DNA from: Pseudomonadota bacterium
GTDB taxonomy: Bacteria; Desulfobacterota; Desulfovibrionia; Desulfovibrionales; Desulfovibrionaceae
Assembly: GCA_018822105.1 (NCBI GenBank)
Contig: JAHJLB010000014.1
Location: forward strand, 62,001 to 126,000
Direction: 5' to 3'
Length of the DNA stretch: 64,000 nucleotides
Below the pieces are notes generated by a model. It had not been told where the DNA came from. It saw nothing but the letters and a program-made list of their open reading frames with translations, and did no database searches. The position numbers were made by a program, and so were the translations under genes. Position 1 is the first letter of the stretch; the number at the start of each line of letters is the position of its first letter. Below are positions 7,303 through 15,745 of this stretch, piece after piece.

Positions 7303-9171
7303 ATGTGCGGCATTTCAGGTATTATCTACAAGGATGGTCGGCCGGTGGAGGCGTCTGCGCTGCGGCTCATGGCCTCGCGCATGGCGCACCGGGGTCCGGA
7401 CGCCGAGGGCCTGTGGCAGCGCGGCAACGTGGGTTTCTCCCATACCCGGCTTAAGATCATTGATCTCTCCGACGCCGCCAACCAGCCTTTCACGGACGGC
7501 GAGGATGTGCTGGTGTTCAACGGCGAGATCTTCAACTTCCAGTCCTTGCGCGCGGAGCTAGCCCCCAGCCGGCCCTTCCACACCAGTTCGGACACCGAGG
7601 TGCTGTTCCAGGCATTGAAGATCTGGGACGTGAACGCGCTGTCCCGGGTGTCCGGCCAGTTTGCCTTTGCCTTCTACCGGGCCAGGGACAACTCGGTTCT
7701 TCTGGCGCGCGACCACGTTGGCATCTGCCCCCTGTACTGCCTGGAAACCGATACGGAACTGTTGTTCGCCTCGGAGATATCGCCGCTGCTGGCCCTGCGC
7801 AAATGCCCTGTCTCCAGGCAGGGTGTAGTGGACTACCTGACCTACCGCTACAACATCCAGAACGGGAACACGCTTTTCGAAGGCATCCGTCGATTTCAGC
7901 CCGCGTCATGGCAGAAGTACTTCTGCGGCGCCGGAACCAGGAGCGGCGGGCGTTACTGGTCCCTGGGCATCCCGCAGGCACTTGGCGCGGATCAGGATCT
8001 GCAGCCTGTCTTCGACGAATTGCTGTCCAGAGAGGTGCAGGAGCAGCGGGTTGCGGATGTGCCCGTGGGCTTATATCTGAGCGGAGGCATCGACTCTGGG
8101 GCCTTGCTTGCCGCCTTTGCCAGCTCGGACACCACTTTCAAGACCTACACCCTGGCGTTCAGCGACACGGATGCCGACGTACAGCAGGTCAAGCTTCTGC
8201 GACAGAAATATTCTTTTGAATCCAGTGTGTTTGATTTTACCCAGCACTCACTGGACCAATTGGAGGACGTAGTAGGCGCCCTGGAGGAGCCCTTCGGCGA
8301 CCTCATCATCTGCGCCAACTACCAGCTGGCCTCCCAGGCTGCGCGCGAGGTGAAGGTGGTGCTCTCCGGGGAGGGCGGCGACGAGACCTTCATGGGCTAT
8401 GACCACCAGCGCGCTTTCTTCAAGATGCTCGCGCTCTCGCGCACCGGCGCGGGTTCCATGGCCCGCTGCCTGCTGCCCCTGGTTCCGCCGCGGGTCCTGG
8501 CCTATTTCAATAACTATCCAGGATTTTTCGGCGCGGACGAAAAAACGCGCGTGGTCAACACCTACCGCTCACTGACCGATCCTGCCGAGGCTTACCTGAA
8601 CCTTGTGCGCCTGTTCGATCCGGCGCAGCTTTCCACATTGCTGGCCCCGGACTTCCTCAACGGGAACCACCCGGAGCCGGATACCGCGCCCATCCGGCGC
8701 ATCTTTGAGGAGGAGGACAGTGTATGGCGCGCCGTCTACAGGACGGAGATCGAGCAGTTGAACCTGATCTGCAACCTCATCAAGCATGACAGACTGACCA
8801 TGCACTTCTCCCTTGAAGGGCGTGTGCCGCTCCTGGGCCGCTCCATCCTTTCCTTTGCCTCGTCTTTGTCTGAGCGTCAGCTTTTGTCAAAGATCAACAA
8901 GGAGTATCTCGTTCGCTACTCCGGTGCCGGACGCATCCGCAAGGCCCCGTTCTCCCTGTTCAGCAGCCCGGTATACCGCAAGCTCATCGCCAATATGCTT
9001 GATAGGTACCTCACACGCGAGAGCGTGGAGGAGTCCGGTATCTTCGCCTGGAACGCCGTGTCCGGCCTCTCCAAGGGCATGGAGTCCTGCGGGATTCTCG
9101 GTGCCAAGCGGGCCATGGCCATTTTGGTGCTGATGGTATGGTGGAAGCGTTTCCGCCAAGCCTTGGCCTAA
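7303..9171 (+). CDS. asnB: Glutamine-dependent amidotransferase, asparagine synthase family (AsnB-like)
   Basis: 622 residues. The protein begins MCGISGIIY, so Cys2 is the N-terminal nucleophile of the class II glutaminase domain after Met removal; RMAHRGPDAEG, FNGEIFNF and the synthetase PP-loop SGGIDS (residues 260-265) are all present, and LSGEGGDETFMGY completes the ATP site. The catalytic residues look intact. The start codon follows the preceding stop directly (TAGATG). Members in glycan clusters usually amidate uronic acids or other sugar carboxylates rather than aspartate; given its neighbours that is the more likely role here, but free asparagine synthesis cannot be excluded. Sure of the family, moderately sure of the glycan role. 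Confidence 0.85.
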   Translation: MCGISGIIYKDGRPVEASALRLMASRMAHRGPDAEGLWQRGNVGFSHTRLKIIDLSDAANQPFTDGEDVLVFNGEIFNFQSLRAELAPSRPFHTSSDTEVLFQALKIWDVNALSRVSGQFAFAFYRARDNSVLLARDHVGICPLYCLETDTELLFASEISPLLALRKCPVSRQGVVDYLTYRYNIQNGNTLFEGIRRFQPASWQKYFCGAGTRSGGRYWSLGIPQALGADQDLQPVFDELLSREVQEQRVADVPVGLYLSGGIDSGALLAAFASSDTTFKTYTLAFSDTDADVQQVKLLRQKYSFESSVFDFTQHSLDQLEDVVGALEEPFGDLIICANYQLASQAAREVKVVLSGEGGDETFMGYDHQRAFFKMLALSRTGAGSMARCLLPLVPPRVLAYFNNYPGFFGADEKTRVVNTYRSLTDPAEAYLNLVRLFDPAQLSTLLAPDFLNGNHPEPDTAPIRRIFEEEDSVWRAVYRTEIEQLNLICNLIKHDRLTMHFSLEGRVPLLGRSILSFASSLSERQLLSKINKEYLVRYSGAGRIRKAPFSLFSSPVYRKLIANMLDRYLTRESVEESGIFAWNAVSGLSKGMESCGILGAKRAMAILVLMVWWKRFRQALA

Positions 9172-9190
9172 CCTTTGCCTGTGGTGAAGC

Positions 9191-10789
9191 ATGAACAGCC
9201 AGTTGTACAACACGCTATGCGACACCTTGAAGCTGCAAGTCCCGCGTGTGCTTACCCAACTCGACAGGGACCAGGACTCGCCCACCTTTGGCTGCTTTGA
9301 CCGAGACTATTGGCACTATAAGATCCGCGATTTCCCCTCCATGATCCTGCAGCAGGGAAACCTGGTGTTGGACGTTTTGTATCGCAAACGGCTCTTCGAC
9401 GAACTGTCTGGCAACGACCTGCTGCTGAGCTGGATGTCCGGCGGGCTTGACTTTTGGGCCGCGCGGCAACTGCGCAACGGGGCCTTTGACGAGTACTATC
9501 CCAACGAGTCGGGCTATCCGCCAACGGCCTTCAGCTTGTATGCCGTGTGCCTGCTGCTGGGCCAAAATCCGCACATGACACACGACCCGGCTGTGCGTCA
9601 GGCCATGCAGGCAGCCTGCGTCTGGTTGCTGGCCAACCCGGAACGCGAGGCCAGCAACCAGCAGATCGTTGGGCTGACCGCAGTGTACCTTGCCTCGCGC
9701 CTGGGCGCGACTGTGGACGAGGCGAGGCTTGCTGTGCGTTTTGACGAATTCTTCTCAAGCCAATCCGGGGAAGGGTGGTTCCCAGAGTATGGCGGCCCGG
9801 ATCTGGGCTACCTGTCCGTGTCCATGGACGCGCTTTGGGACTACCATGCCGCTTCGGGCGATGAGCGGGCGCTGGCGGCACTTGATCGCGCTTGCCTGTT
9901 CATGTCGTCATTCATCAATGCCGACGGGACGTTGCCCGTGATGATCAATTCGCGAAACACAGACTATGTGGTTCCCTACGGGTTGGTGCGCTACGGAAGC
10001 GTCTCTCCCCTTGCCTCGGCCGTGGTGCATGCGCTCTACAGCGCTTGCGGCTCCCCGTATCATTTCCTGCACGCCACGGACGACCGCTATGCCTGCCATT
10101 ACATCTTCCAATCCTGTTTTCGTGCCCTTGAGCATATACAGGATCTGCTGCCACCGAGCCGCCTGCCCAGTGCCGGGAAAAGCGCTGTCTGGCTGCCGCA
10201 GTCCGGCCTGTTCATCGCCCACAGTGGCGAAGCGCGCAGTCTCTACATCGCAACACGTAAGGGCGGAGTGTGCTATCTCTTCGGGCCTTCCGGGCTCGAC
10301 TTCGCCGATTTCGGCTACCGATGCACCAGCCTGCGCTCCGGCGTGGCCGTCACGCACTGGCAGAATGACGGATATACGGTGGAGATGAGCCAAAACGAAG
10401 GCGAGGTGCGGCTCAACATCTCCGGCGAGATGCCTCTTCGCTCCTGGCTGGTGAGTTCGCCGCTCAAACACGTGCTTCTTCGCCTCATCAGCTTTCTGTC
10501 CGGCAGGCGTATCGTCCCATTGCTCAAGAGCCTGATGATCTTCGGCAAGCGGACGTCTGGAGTGTGCTTTTCAAGGCATATCCGTATTGGTTTTGACGAA
10601 CTTGTCATCACTGATGACCTGACCGCGCTACCGCCTGGGCTCACTGTCCGCAGGGCTCCGCAGTACTCGCTGCGCCATGTGGCCAGTGCGTTCCGATTCA
10701 CGTGGGAGGAACTGGCTGCACAGAATGCTGGGGAGTCCGTGCGGACTGCCGAGGCCATCAGCACGCGCGTTTCATGGCGGACCCCCTAG
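9191..10789 (+). CDS. Conserved-type protein of unknown function in glycan cluster (possible alpha/alpha-toroid)
   Basis: 532 residues, no signal peptide and no convincing membrane helix. The first 320 residues consist of repeated helical hairpins with aromatic-rich turns (GAFDEYYPNESGYPPTAF, GEGWFPEYGGPDLGYLS, INADGTLPVMINSRNTDYV). This recalls the alpha/alpha-toroid of heparinase II/III-like lyases and glycoside hydrolases; the remaining part (YLFGPSGLDFADFGYRC onward) looks beta-rich, like the sandwich that follows the toroid in such enzymes. I do not recognise a catalytic signature, so no activity is claimed. It sits 19 bases after asnB and 28 bases before the FrhB-like gene. A cytoplasmic role on a glycan intermediate is the simplest reading. 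Confidence 0.55.
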   Translation: MNSQLYNTLCDTLKLQVPRVLTQLDRDQDSPTFGCFDRDYWHYKIRDFPSMILQQGNLVLDVLYRKRLFDELSGNDLLLSWMSGGLDFWAARQLRNGAFDEYYPNESGYPPTAFSLYAVCLLLGQNPHMTHDPAVRQAMQAACVWLLANPEREASNQQIVGLTAVYLASRLGATVDEARLAVRFDEFFSSQSGEGWFPEYGGPDLGYLSVSMDALWDYHAASGDERALAALDRACLFMSSFINADGTLPVMINSRNTDYVVPYGLVRYGSVSPLASAVVHALYSACGSPYHFLHATDDRYACHYIFQSCFRALEHIQDLLPPSRLPSAGKSAVWLPQSGLFIAHSGEARSLYIATRKGGVCYLFGPSGLDFADFGYRCTSLRSGVAVTHWQNDGYTVEMSQNEGEVRLNISGEMPLRSWLVSSPLKHVLLRLISFLSGRRIVPLLKSLMIFGKRTSGVCFSRHIRIGFDELVITDDLTALPPGLTVRRAPQYSLRHVASAFRFTWEELAAQNAGESVRTAEAISTRVSWRTP

Positions 10790-10817
10790 GCCCGGCCAGC
10801 GCAGCGAGGTTCAGTCG

Positions 10818-11864
10818 ATGAAGCGTCTGCTGTCTACGGCCCCTATCAGAGGTGAAGTTCTCACGGGGAACTATGATTCCGCATATCTTCTGGGAGAGCA
10901 TCTCGGAGTCTACCTCGGGTGCGCCAGTACTCCCATGCTTCGTGAGGCAGGGGCATCCGGCGGGCTCATGACCGCGGTGCTGTCTCTGTTGCTAGAGCAG
11001 GGCAGGGTGGATGCAGTGGTGAGCGTGGGCTTCGATCCAGACGCGCCGTTGTCCCCACGCTTTCTGATCTCCCGGACTACGGAAGAGCTGCGCGCCAAGG
11101 CCGGCTCCGTCTACTGCCATATGCGCCTCTCTGGACTGGAACAGCTCGTGGTCAGCCACTCCCAACTCCGGCTTGCCGTGGTCTGCCAGCCCTGCCACGT
11201 GGCTGCCGTCCGCAAGCTCCAATCCTCGCGTCACAGCCACATCCAATTTGTTTTCAGTTTTTTCTGCGGATACAACATGGAATTCGAGGCCACGGCCTAT
11301 CTGCTGCGTCGGCTGGGCATACCGCAGGACGAGGTGGCGCGCATCGAGTACCGCGGCGGTCCGTATCCCGGCGGCTTCCAGGCCACCCGGAAGGATGGTC
11401 GCGTGAGTGGATTCGGCAAGGAATGCTATGAGCTTGTGAATCTAAGGTTCCTGCGCAAAGGCTGTGGGCATTGTCGGCTATACATGGGCGAAGGTGCCGA
11501 CCTTGCCCTGGGTGACGCCTGGCTCCGGGGCAGGCGCAACCTCAATGTGGCCTTGGCGCGCACCCCCTTGGGGCTGGAATGCCTGCGGCGGGCCGTGCAG
11601 GCGAAGCGTATCGACCTGTACCGCCTTTCAGAACAGGATTTGGTGCTCATGCACCTGCACAACCTGCGCTACAAAAAGTACGGGCATTCCCGCTTCATGC
11701 GCTCGGTGCTCTGGGTGCTGAGGGACTTCCTGCCTGAGCATCTGATTCCCTTCGGCCTGCTGATCTCGCTTTCCCGCCTGCGAAGGCGTTTCAAGATCGG
11801 CATCGAGGCGCCTGAGTTGGTCCCGGCCGATCTGCCAACAAACGCTGCCAGCCCTGAAGCCTAA
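10818..11864 (+). CDS. FrhB-like coenzyme F420/flavin iron-sulfur oxidoreductase
   Basis: 348 residues from ATG 10818; the frame is open further upstream, but that would overlap the previous gene. Family signatures are EAGASGGLMTAVLSLLLEQG near the N-terminus, VVCQPCHVAAVRKL in the middle, and RKGCGHCRLYMGEGADLALG with the cluster-ligating cysteines and GD motif. The N-terminal ferredoxin-like domain of long members is absent. FrhB-type proteins hold FAD and an iron-sulfur cluster and pass electrons from F420 or ferredoxin; relatives in polysaccharide clusters occur beside pyruvyl- and glycosyltransferases and probably reduce sugar or lipid intermediates. It is the last gene of the cluster and faces a minus-strand gene across a 367-base gap. 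Confidence 0.78.
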   Translation: MKRLLSTAPIRGEVLTGNYDSAYLLGEHLGVYLGCASTPMLREAGASGGLMTAVLSLLLEQGRVDAVVSVGFDPDAPLSPRFLISRTTEELRAKAGSVYCHMRLSGLEQLVVSHSQLRLAVVCQPCHVAAVRKLQSSRHSHIQFVFSFFCGYNMEFEATAYLLRRLGIPQDEVARIEYRGGPYPGGFQATRKDGRVSGFGKECYELVNLRFLRKGCGHCRLYMGEGADLALGDAWLRGRRNLNVALARTPLGLECLRRAVQAKRIDLYRLSEQDLVLMHLHNLRYKKYGHSRFMRSVLWVLRDFLPEHLIPFGLLISLSRLRRRFKIGIEAPELVPADLPTNAASPEA

Positions 11865-11880
11865 AGTTGACGGAGCAGTC

Positions 11881-12110
11881 AGCGCGACCCTGAGGGTTGC
11901 CCCGTTTCGCGACCGGACACCCTGCCAACCGGAGGAGATGGGCTAGCCCATGACCAGACCTAATGCTAACGAGAATGCAGTGGTGGGGCTGCTGGCCACT
12001 TTCCACCTCCGACGGCAGGTGAGAACCTCACGGGGGCAAATTCTGGAAGCGCAGCCCACAGCAAAAATGCCGCAGGCTGCGCTGAAGTTCCCTCGTCAGG
12101 GCGCGGCATG
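11881..12110. ncRNA. Candidate structured RNA in a convergent gap (6S-like long hairpin), unproven
   Basis: The 367 bases between two convergent genes hold no credible reading frame. They show nested pairing: 11897-11903 with 12033-12039 (7 bp), 11921-11926 with 12014-12019 and 11930-11935 with 12006-12011 (6 + 6 bp), and inside them either a 14-base palindrome at 11938-11951 or a longer pairing of 11945-11956 with 11981-11990. A small hairpin (12019-12023 with 12027-12031) sits in the 3' side of the unpaired region between the two main helices. GCGC at 11882-11885 and 12049-12052 could extend the outer stem. A long hairpin with a central bubble of about 170 bases is the plan of 6S RNA. Further on, 12050-12057/12075-12082 and 12067-12073/12103-12109 form two interlocking hairpins. 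No promoter was found and strand is not determined. Confidence 0.3.
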
Positions 12111-12231
12111 AAAAAAAACATCTGCCCACCAGCGGCCGGACTGCTGAGCTCCCTAAAAATATAATCGCACGGACTCCGTCGCCTTGGTCTTCAAGACTCC
12201 TGCCACGCAGTCCCGGTCGAGGCCCAGCAGG

Positions 12232-12636
12232 CTACATAAGTTGCAGGCCCTTCTTGATGAGCGATTCGGGGTGTGCGCTGACGGTGGCAGAGACGTCCTC
12301 GAATATTCTCTGCACCACGGACGCAGGGACGTTTTCCGCTTCGCGGATGATTGGGCCGTCTTCCTGGAACAGAGACAGCCAGTCGTATTGCAACAAGTTG
12401 TCCCAGGCGCCTCTCTTGCCGCAGATGAACACGCCCTGCTTGGTCTGCAAGGTCACCTGAAATGCCTCGTAGGCGTTCACATCCTCCAGAAGTTCCGCCG
12501 GAGTGCTGGCGTGCAGGGTGCTGGCCTGAATGGAGAGGTAAAAGACCCCGCCAATGTCGAAGTCCTCGAACCAGCGTTCACCGGTATCGGCATTCCTCAT
12601 GTTTTCCTTGAGCAAACTGCGGAAATCTGCGGCCAT
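12232..12636 (-). CDS. Hypothetical protein, 134 aa
   Basis: A soluble, acidic protein with no signal peptide, membrane segment or motif I recognise. It has a good ribosome site (GAGGAGA upstream of ATG) and codon use like its neighbours, so it is probably a real gene. It lies 35 bases downstream of the exported TPR protein gene on the same strand and may share its transcript. Sequence highlights are an aromatic GERWFEDFDIGGVFYL stretch and a helical C-terminus. Function unknown. Confidence 0.6.
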   Translation of the reverse strand: MAADFRSLLKENMRNADTGERWFEDFDIGGVFYLSIQASTLHASTPAELLEDVNAYEAFQVTLQTKQGVFICGKRGAWDNLLQYDWLSLFQEDGPIIREAENVPASVVQRIFEDVSATVSAHPESLIKKGLQLM

Positions 12637-12671
12637 GTGGGGTTCTCCTCGGCGCTAGGGGTTGATTTGCG

Positions 12672-14867
12672 TCAGAATGGGTAGACCGCTTCCGGGCCGT
12701 CCTTGGCAGAGGTCGGCTTCCCGGATTTGGCCTCCAGGGCGTTGAGCCGGTTGCGCGCGGCCTCGCGCGCCTCCTTGGTGTCGGCAGTGGCCATGACCGC
12801 GTTCAGGAATTTCTTGGCGGGCTCGAAGTAGCCCTTGAGCTCATAGATCATGGCCGCCCGGTACATGGCCACCGTGGGCCACATAGGCTCCTTGGCATAC
12901 TGGTAAGCCAAGCGGAGATAATAGTCCAATGCTGCGTCATAGTTGCGCAGAGAGTGTTCGCCCTCGCCCAGCCAAAAGAGCACCTCGGCCTGAAGGGGCC
13001 TGGGGAGGCTTTCACGCTGCTCCCAGAGGATGAGCAGGTGCTTGCGCCCCCCGTCAAAATCGTTCTTGAGCTGCAGGAATGTGGCCATATCCAGGCGCAG
13101 CTTGGGATCCAGCTCCACTCCGAGGCTGGTCATGGCCCGGTAGGATTCCAGGGCCTCTGCATCCTTGCCGGAGTCGCGCTCCATCCTGGCCTTCAGGCCC
13201 AGGCGCACCGCCTGGCTGTGTTTGTCATCTGACATATCCGCCATGCGCGACAAGTATGTCCCCGCCAGCTGGAAATACCGTCCCTCAATGGCCTTCTGGG
13301 TCAGATAGACCAGGCAGTCATAGCCAAAGGCCGTGTCCGGGAAGAGAAAGGCCGAGCGCCGGGCAAGCTCCGTTCCCGGGGCGGCTTCCCAGCGGGCGCG
13401 CCAATCGGCCAGGACAAGCAGGCGGTCCAGAGGCCAGAGCTTGTTGACGGAGCTGGACCTGCCGACCTCGGCCTTGGTCCAGAAGGGCGCCTCAGCCGTG
13501 AGGGCCGTGCCTACGCCAGCGGCTGCGAGCAAGGCGTGCAGGGCAGGGGAGAGCTTTGTGGCCGCGCCGATCTCCTGGGGCAGCAGGGTCTTCACGTCCT
13601 CCTGGACGAGCATGCCCCCGGCCAGACGCAGGCTGACCGGCAGTTTGCGCTTGTCCAGAGCGGCCCAGGTCACCAGGGCGACGCCGGAATCGCCGCTCTC
13701 CAACTGGAGGATGAACTGGAGGGAGCGCAGATACCGGGACATGTCCTCGGAGAGCAGCAGGGACTGCATCTCCTTGTCCACGGCATCGCGGGCCTCAGCA
13801 TTTGGCAACTGGTTTATGTTGTTGCGAAATTTCGTCCAGGACGCCGAACTCGTGCTGCCCAGGAACCAGTCCTCGCGGTTGGCTGCGTAGGGCGCCAGGA
13901 GGTTGGCGTTCCAGAAGCCGGCGGCCTTGGTGTAGCCGGCGGCGCGCAAGGCCTTGATGTCCTGCGGCTTGCCGGAGCCCATGAAGGCCACAAGGGCGCT
14001 CCAGAAGTCCTTGAGGGCCGCATCCGGTATGGCGGACAGGGCCGCCGAGGCGCGCACGTAATCCTCCAGGCTGGCGGCGGCCAGGGCCTGGGCGATGTGC
14101 AGGCGGTCGGCGTCGGAGACGACAAGCGCGGGGCCCTTGTCCTTGGCCGCAGTCTTGGCCGGGTCCGCCTGTCCCTCGCCCGTGGCCTGGGCAAGGGCCT
14201 CCTTGGACTTGACCCAGAAGTTCTCTGGGCCCCAGGCCACCTCAGCCTGGGCCAGCAGGGCGCGCAGATTGGCCTCCAGGGCCTCGCGGGAAGCGGAGGG
14301 GTTGCCCACATAGGCCCAGAACTGGCGACGCCAGACATCGACCCAGAGCGCCTCAAGGCCAGGCTCGGCTGAGAGGCGCGCCTTCTGGCCCTTGGCGTCA
14401 ATGAGCTTGGCCGCATGGCTGTACCATATGACGGCCTTGTAGGGGTCTCCTAGGGCCCGGTGGGCCTGTGCGCCCAGCCAGAGGCGCTGGGATTCTGCGG
14501 CGGAGTCGGCATAGGCCGGCTGAGACTCGACAAGCGCTAGGGCCTGCTGCGGCGAACCCTGCAGGAGCAGGCCCTCGGCGCGCTTGAGAACGTTTGCGTC
14601 CTCGCCGGAGTCCTCGGAACTCCCGGCCTCTGGGAGCACAATGCGGTCATAGGCCCCGTGCTTCTTGAGCCATTGCTCAAAGGCCGCATCCGTGGGGGCG
14701 GGTTTTGCGCCGGCGGGCTGCTTGTCGTCGGCCGTGGCCTTGGCCGCCGGAGCCTTGCGCGGCTGCGCTGCCTGTGAAGCAGCCGGAGCCGCGGACAGGA
14801 CCGCGAGGGACGCCAGCAGCGCCATGACACCGAAGGCTCTGGACATGAAGGTCGTCGTTTTGGTCAT
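12672..14867 (-). CDS. Exported TPR-repeat protein, 731 aa
   Basis: Start chosen at ATG 14867 (preceded by GAGGCG); longer starts would place non-signal sequence before the clear signal peptide (TFMSRAFGVMALLASLAVL, ending near AASQAA). An Ala/Pro/Lys-rich linker follows, then a long all-helical body. TPR-like units are most obvious at the C-terminus (AEVLFWLGEGEHSLRNYDAA, then a second unit in the next 35 residues), with weaker units around residues 80-160. Such periplasmic solenoids act as scaffolds for envelope complexes. There is no catalytic signature. A promoter-like element with a tandem 7-base repeat lies about 115 bases upstream. Confidence 0.7.
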   Translation of the reverse strand: MTKTTTFMSRAFGVMALLASLAVLSAAPAASQAAQPRKAPAAKATADDKQPAGAKPAPTDAAFEQWLKKHGAYDRIVLPEAGSSEDSGEDANVLKRAEGLLLQGSPQQALALVESQPAYADSAAESQRLWLGAQAHRALGDPYKAVIWYSHAAKLIDAKGQKARLSAEPGLEALWVDVWRRQFWAYVGNPSASREALEANLRALLAQAEVAWGPENFWVKSKEALAQATGEGQADPAKTAAKDKGPALVVSDADRLHIAQALAAASLEDYVRASAALSAIPDAALKDFWSALVAFMGSGKPQDIKALRAAGYTKAAGFWNANLLAPYAANREDWFLGSTSSASWTKFRNNINQLPNAEARDAVDKEMQSLLLSEDMSRYLRSLQFILQLESGDSGVALVTWAALDKRKLPVSLRLAGGMLVQEDVKTLLPQEIGAATKLSPALHALLAAAGVGTALTAEAPFWTKAEVGRSSSVNKLWPLDRLLVLADWRARWEAAPGTELARRSAFLFPDTAFGYDCLVYLTQKAIEGRYFQLAGTYLSRMADMSDDKHSQAVRLGLKARMERDSGKDAEALESYRAMTSLGVELDPKLRLDMATFLQLKNDFDGGRKHLLILWEQRESLPRPLQAEVLFWLGEGEHSLRNYDAALDYYLRLAYQYAKEPMWPTVAMYRAAMIYELKGYFEPAKKFLNAVMATADTKEAREAARNRLNALEAKSGKPTSAKDGPEAVYPF

Positions 14868-14981
14868 GCTTTTCGCCTCAATGATAATGCCCTTCAGGGG
14901 ATGACGCCCCAGCGCGTTACGGACCCGCCCTGCCAGAACGACAAGCGGAAGGGGAGAACAAGCCGTCCCGGCACATGCCAA

Positions 14982-15009
14982 AGTTTACATAATTTACATT
15001 ATGGGACAA
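14982..15009 (-). promoter_or_regulatory. Candidate promoter with tandem ATGTAAA repeat
   Basis: Reading the minus strand, TTGTCC (15009-15004) and TAAACT (14987-14982) are separated by 16 bases, each matching four of six positions of the sigma-70 consensus. The spacer and -10 region contain two copies of ATGTAAA at a 9-base period (14999-14993 and 14990-14984), which could be an operator. It lies upstream of the exported TPR protein gene. Confidence 0.25.
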
Positions 15010-15050
15010 GCAGGGCGGAAACAATGTCCAGCCGGAGGGAGCGCATCTCC

Positions 15051-15689
15051 CTACTTCTTGGCCCAGTCGGCCAGGAACTTGGCCAGGCCGATGTCGGTCA
15101 ACGGATGCTTGGTCAGGCCCAGGAGCACGTCCAGCGGGATGGTGATGGCATCGGCTCCGATGAGCGCCGCCTGGTGGAAATGGCTGCTGTGGCGGATGCT
15201 CGCGGCCAGAATCTGCGTGGACAACTCGTAGTTGCGGAAGATGGTCACCAGATCCTGGATGATCTGCATGCCGTCCTGGCCCACGTCGTCCAGCCGGCCG
15301 ATGAAGGGGCTGACAAAGGTGGCTCCGGCCTTGGCCGCCAGCAACGCCTGATTGGCGGAAAAAACAAGGGTGGCGTTGGTCTCGATGCCGCGCTCGTGCA
15401 ATTCCTTGATCGTCTTGAGACCTTCAATGGTTATAGGCACTTTTATCACTATGTTCGGGGCGATCTTCACAAGATCACGCGCTTCGGCCAGCATGGCAGC
15501 TGACTCCGTGGCAATGACCTCCACGCTGACCGGGCCTTCGATCTCCTTGCAGATCTGCCGGACGATCTTCTTCCAGTCCCCCTTCTCCTTGGCCAGCAGG
15601 CTCGGATTTGTGGTCACGCCCTCAATGGCGCCCAGGGCTTTGGCTTGCCGTATCTGCTCTATGTTCGCGCTGTCGAGGAAGATTTTCAT
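15051..15689 (-). CDS. fsa: Transaldolase / fructose-6-phosphate aldolase family
   Basis: 212 residues, the length of the short TalC/MipB/FSA subfamily of transaldolases. Signatures are the N-terminal MKIFLDSAN, GVTTNPSLLAKE, the Schiff-base lysine in NIVIKVPIT (Lys83), NATLVFSANQALLAAKAGA and SPFIGRLDDVG. The family either moves dihydroxyacetone units between sugar phosphates (transaldolase) or cleaves fructose 6-phosphate; the two cannot be told apart by eye. Soluble cytoplasmic enzyme. It stands in a run of minus-strand genes with short gaps (57 bases from the YHS-like gene upstream). Confidence 0.9.
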   Translation of the reverse strand: MKIFLDSANIEQIRQAKALGAIEGVTTNPSLLAKEKGDWKKIVRQICKEIEGPVSVEVIATESAAMLAEARDLVKIAPNIVIKVPITIEGLKTIKELHERGIETNATLVFSANQALLAAKAGATFVSPFIGRLDDVGQDGMQIIQDLVTIFRNYELSTQILAASIRHSSHFHQAALIGADAITIPLDVLLGLTKHPLTDIGLAKFLADWAKK

Positions 15690-15745
15690 GCGTGGCCTCC
15701 AAGTGGCGTGCGGAGTAGGCGAATGGGGCGAAGCGGAAAGGAAAG

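Noticed and set aside
11881-12110. Known metabolite riboswitch (cobalamin, TPP, FMN, Moco) in the convergent gap
   Set aside because: None of the conserved sequence boxes I know for these classes is present on either strand, and no gene lies downstream in a position to be controlled.
12111-12160. Run of eight A on the plus strand as a terminator for the minus-strand 134-aa gene
   Set aside because: Read on the minus strand there is a T-run, but only a weak 3-4 bp stem precedes it at the right distance.
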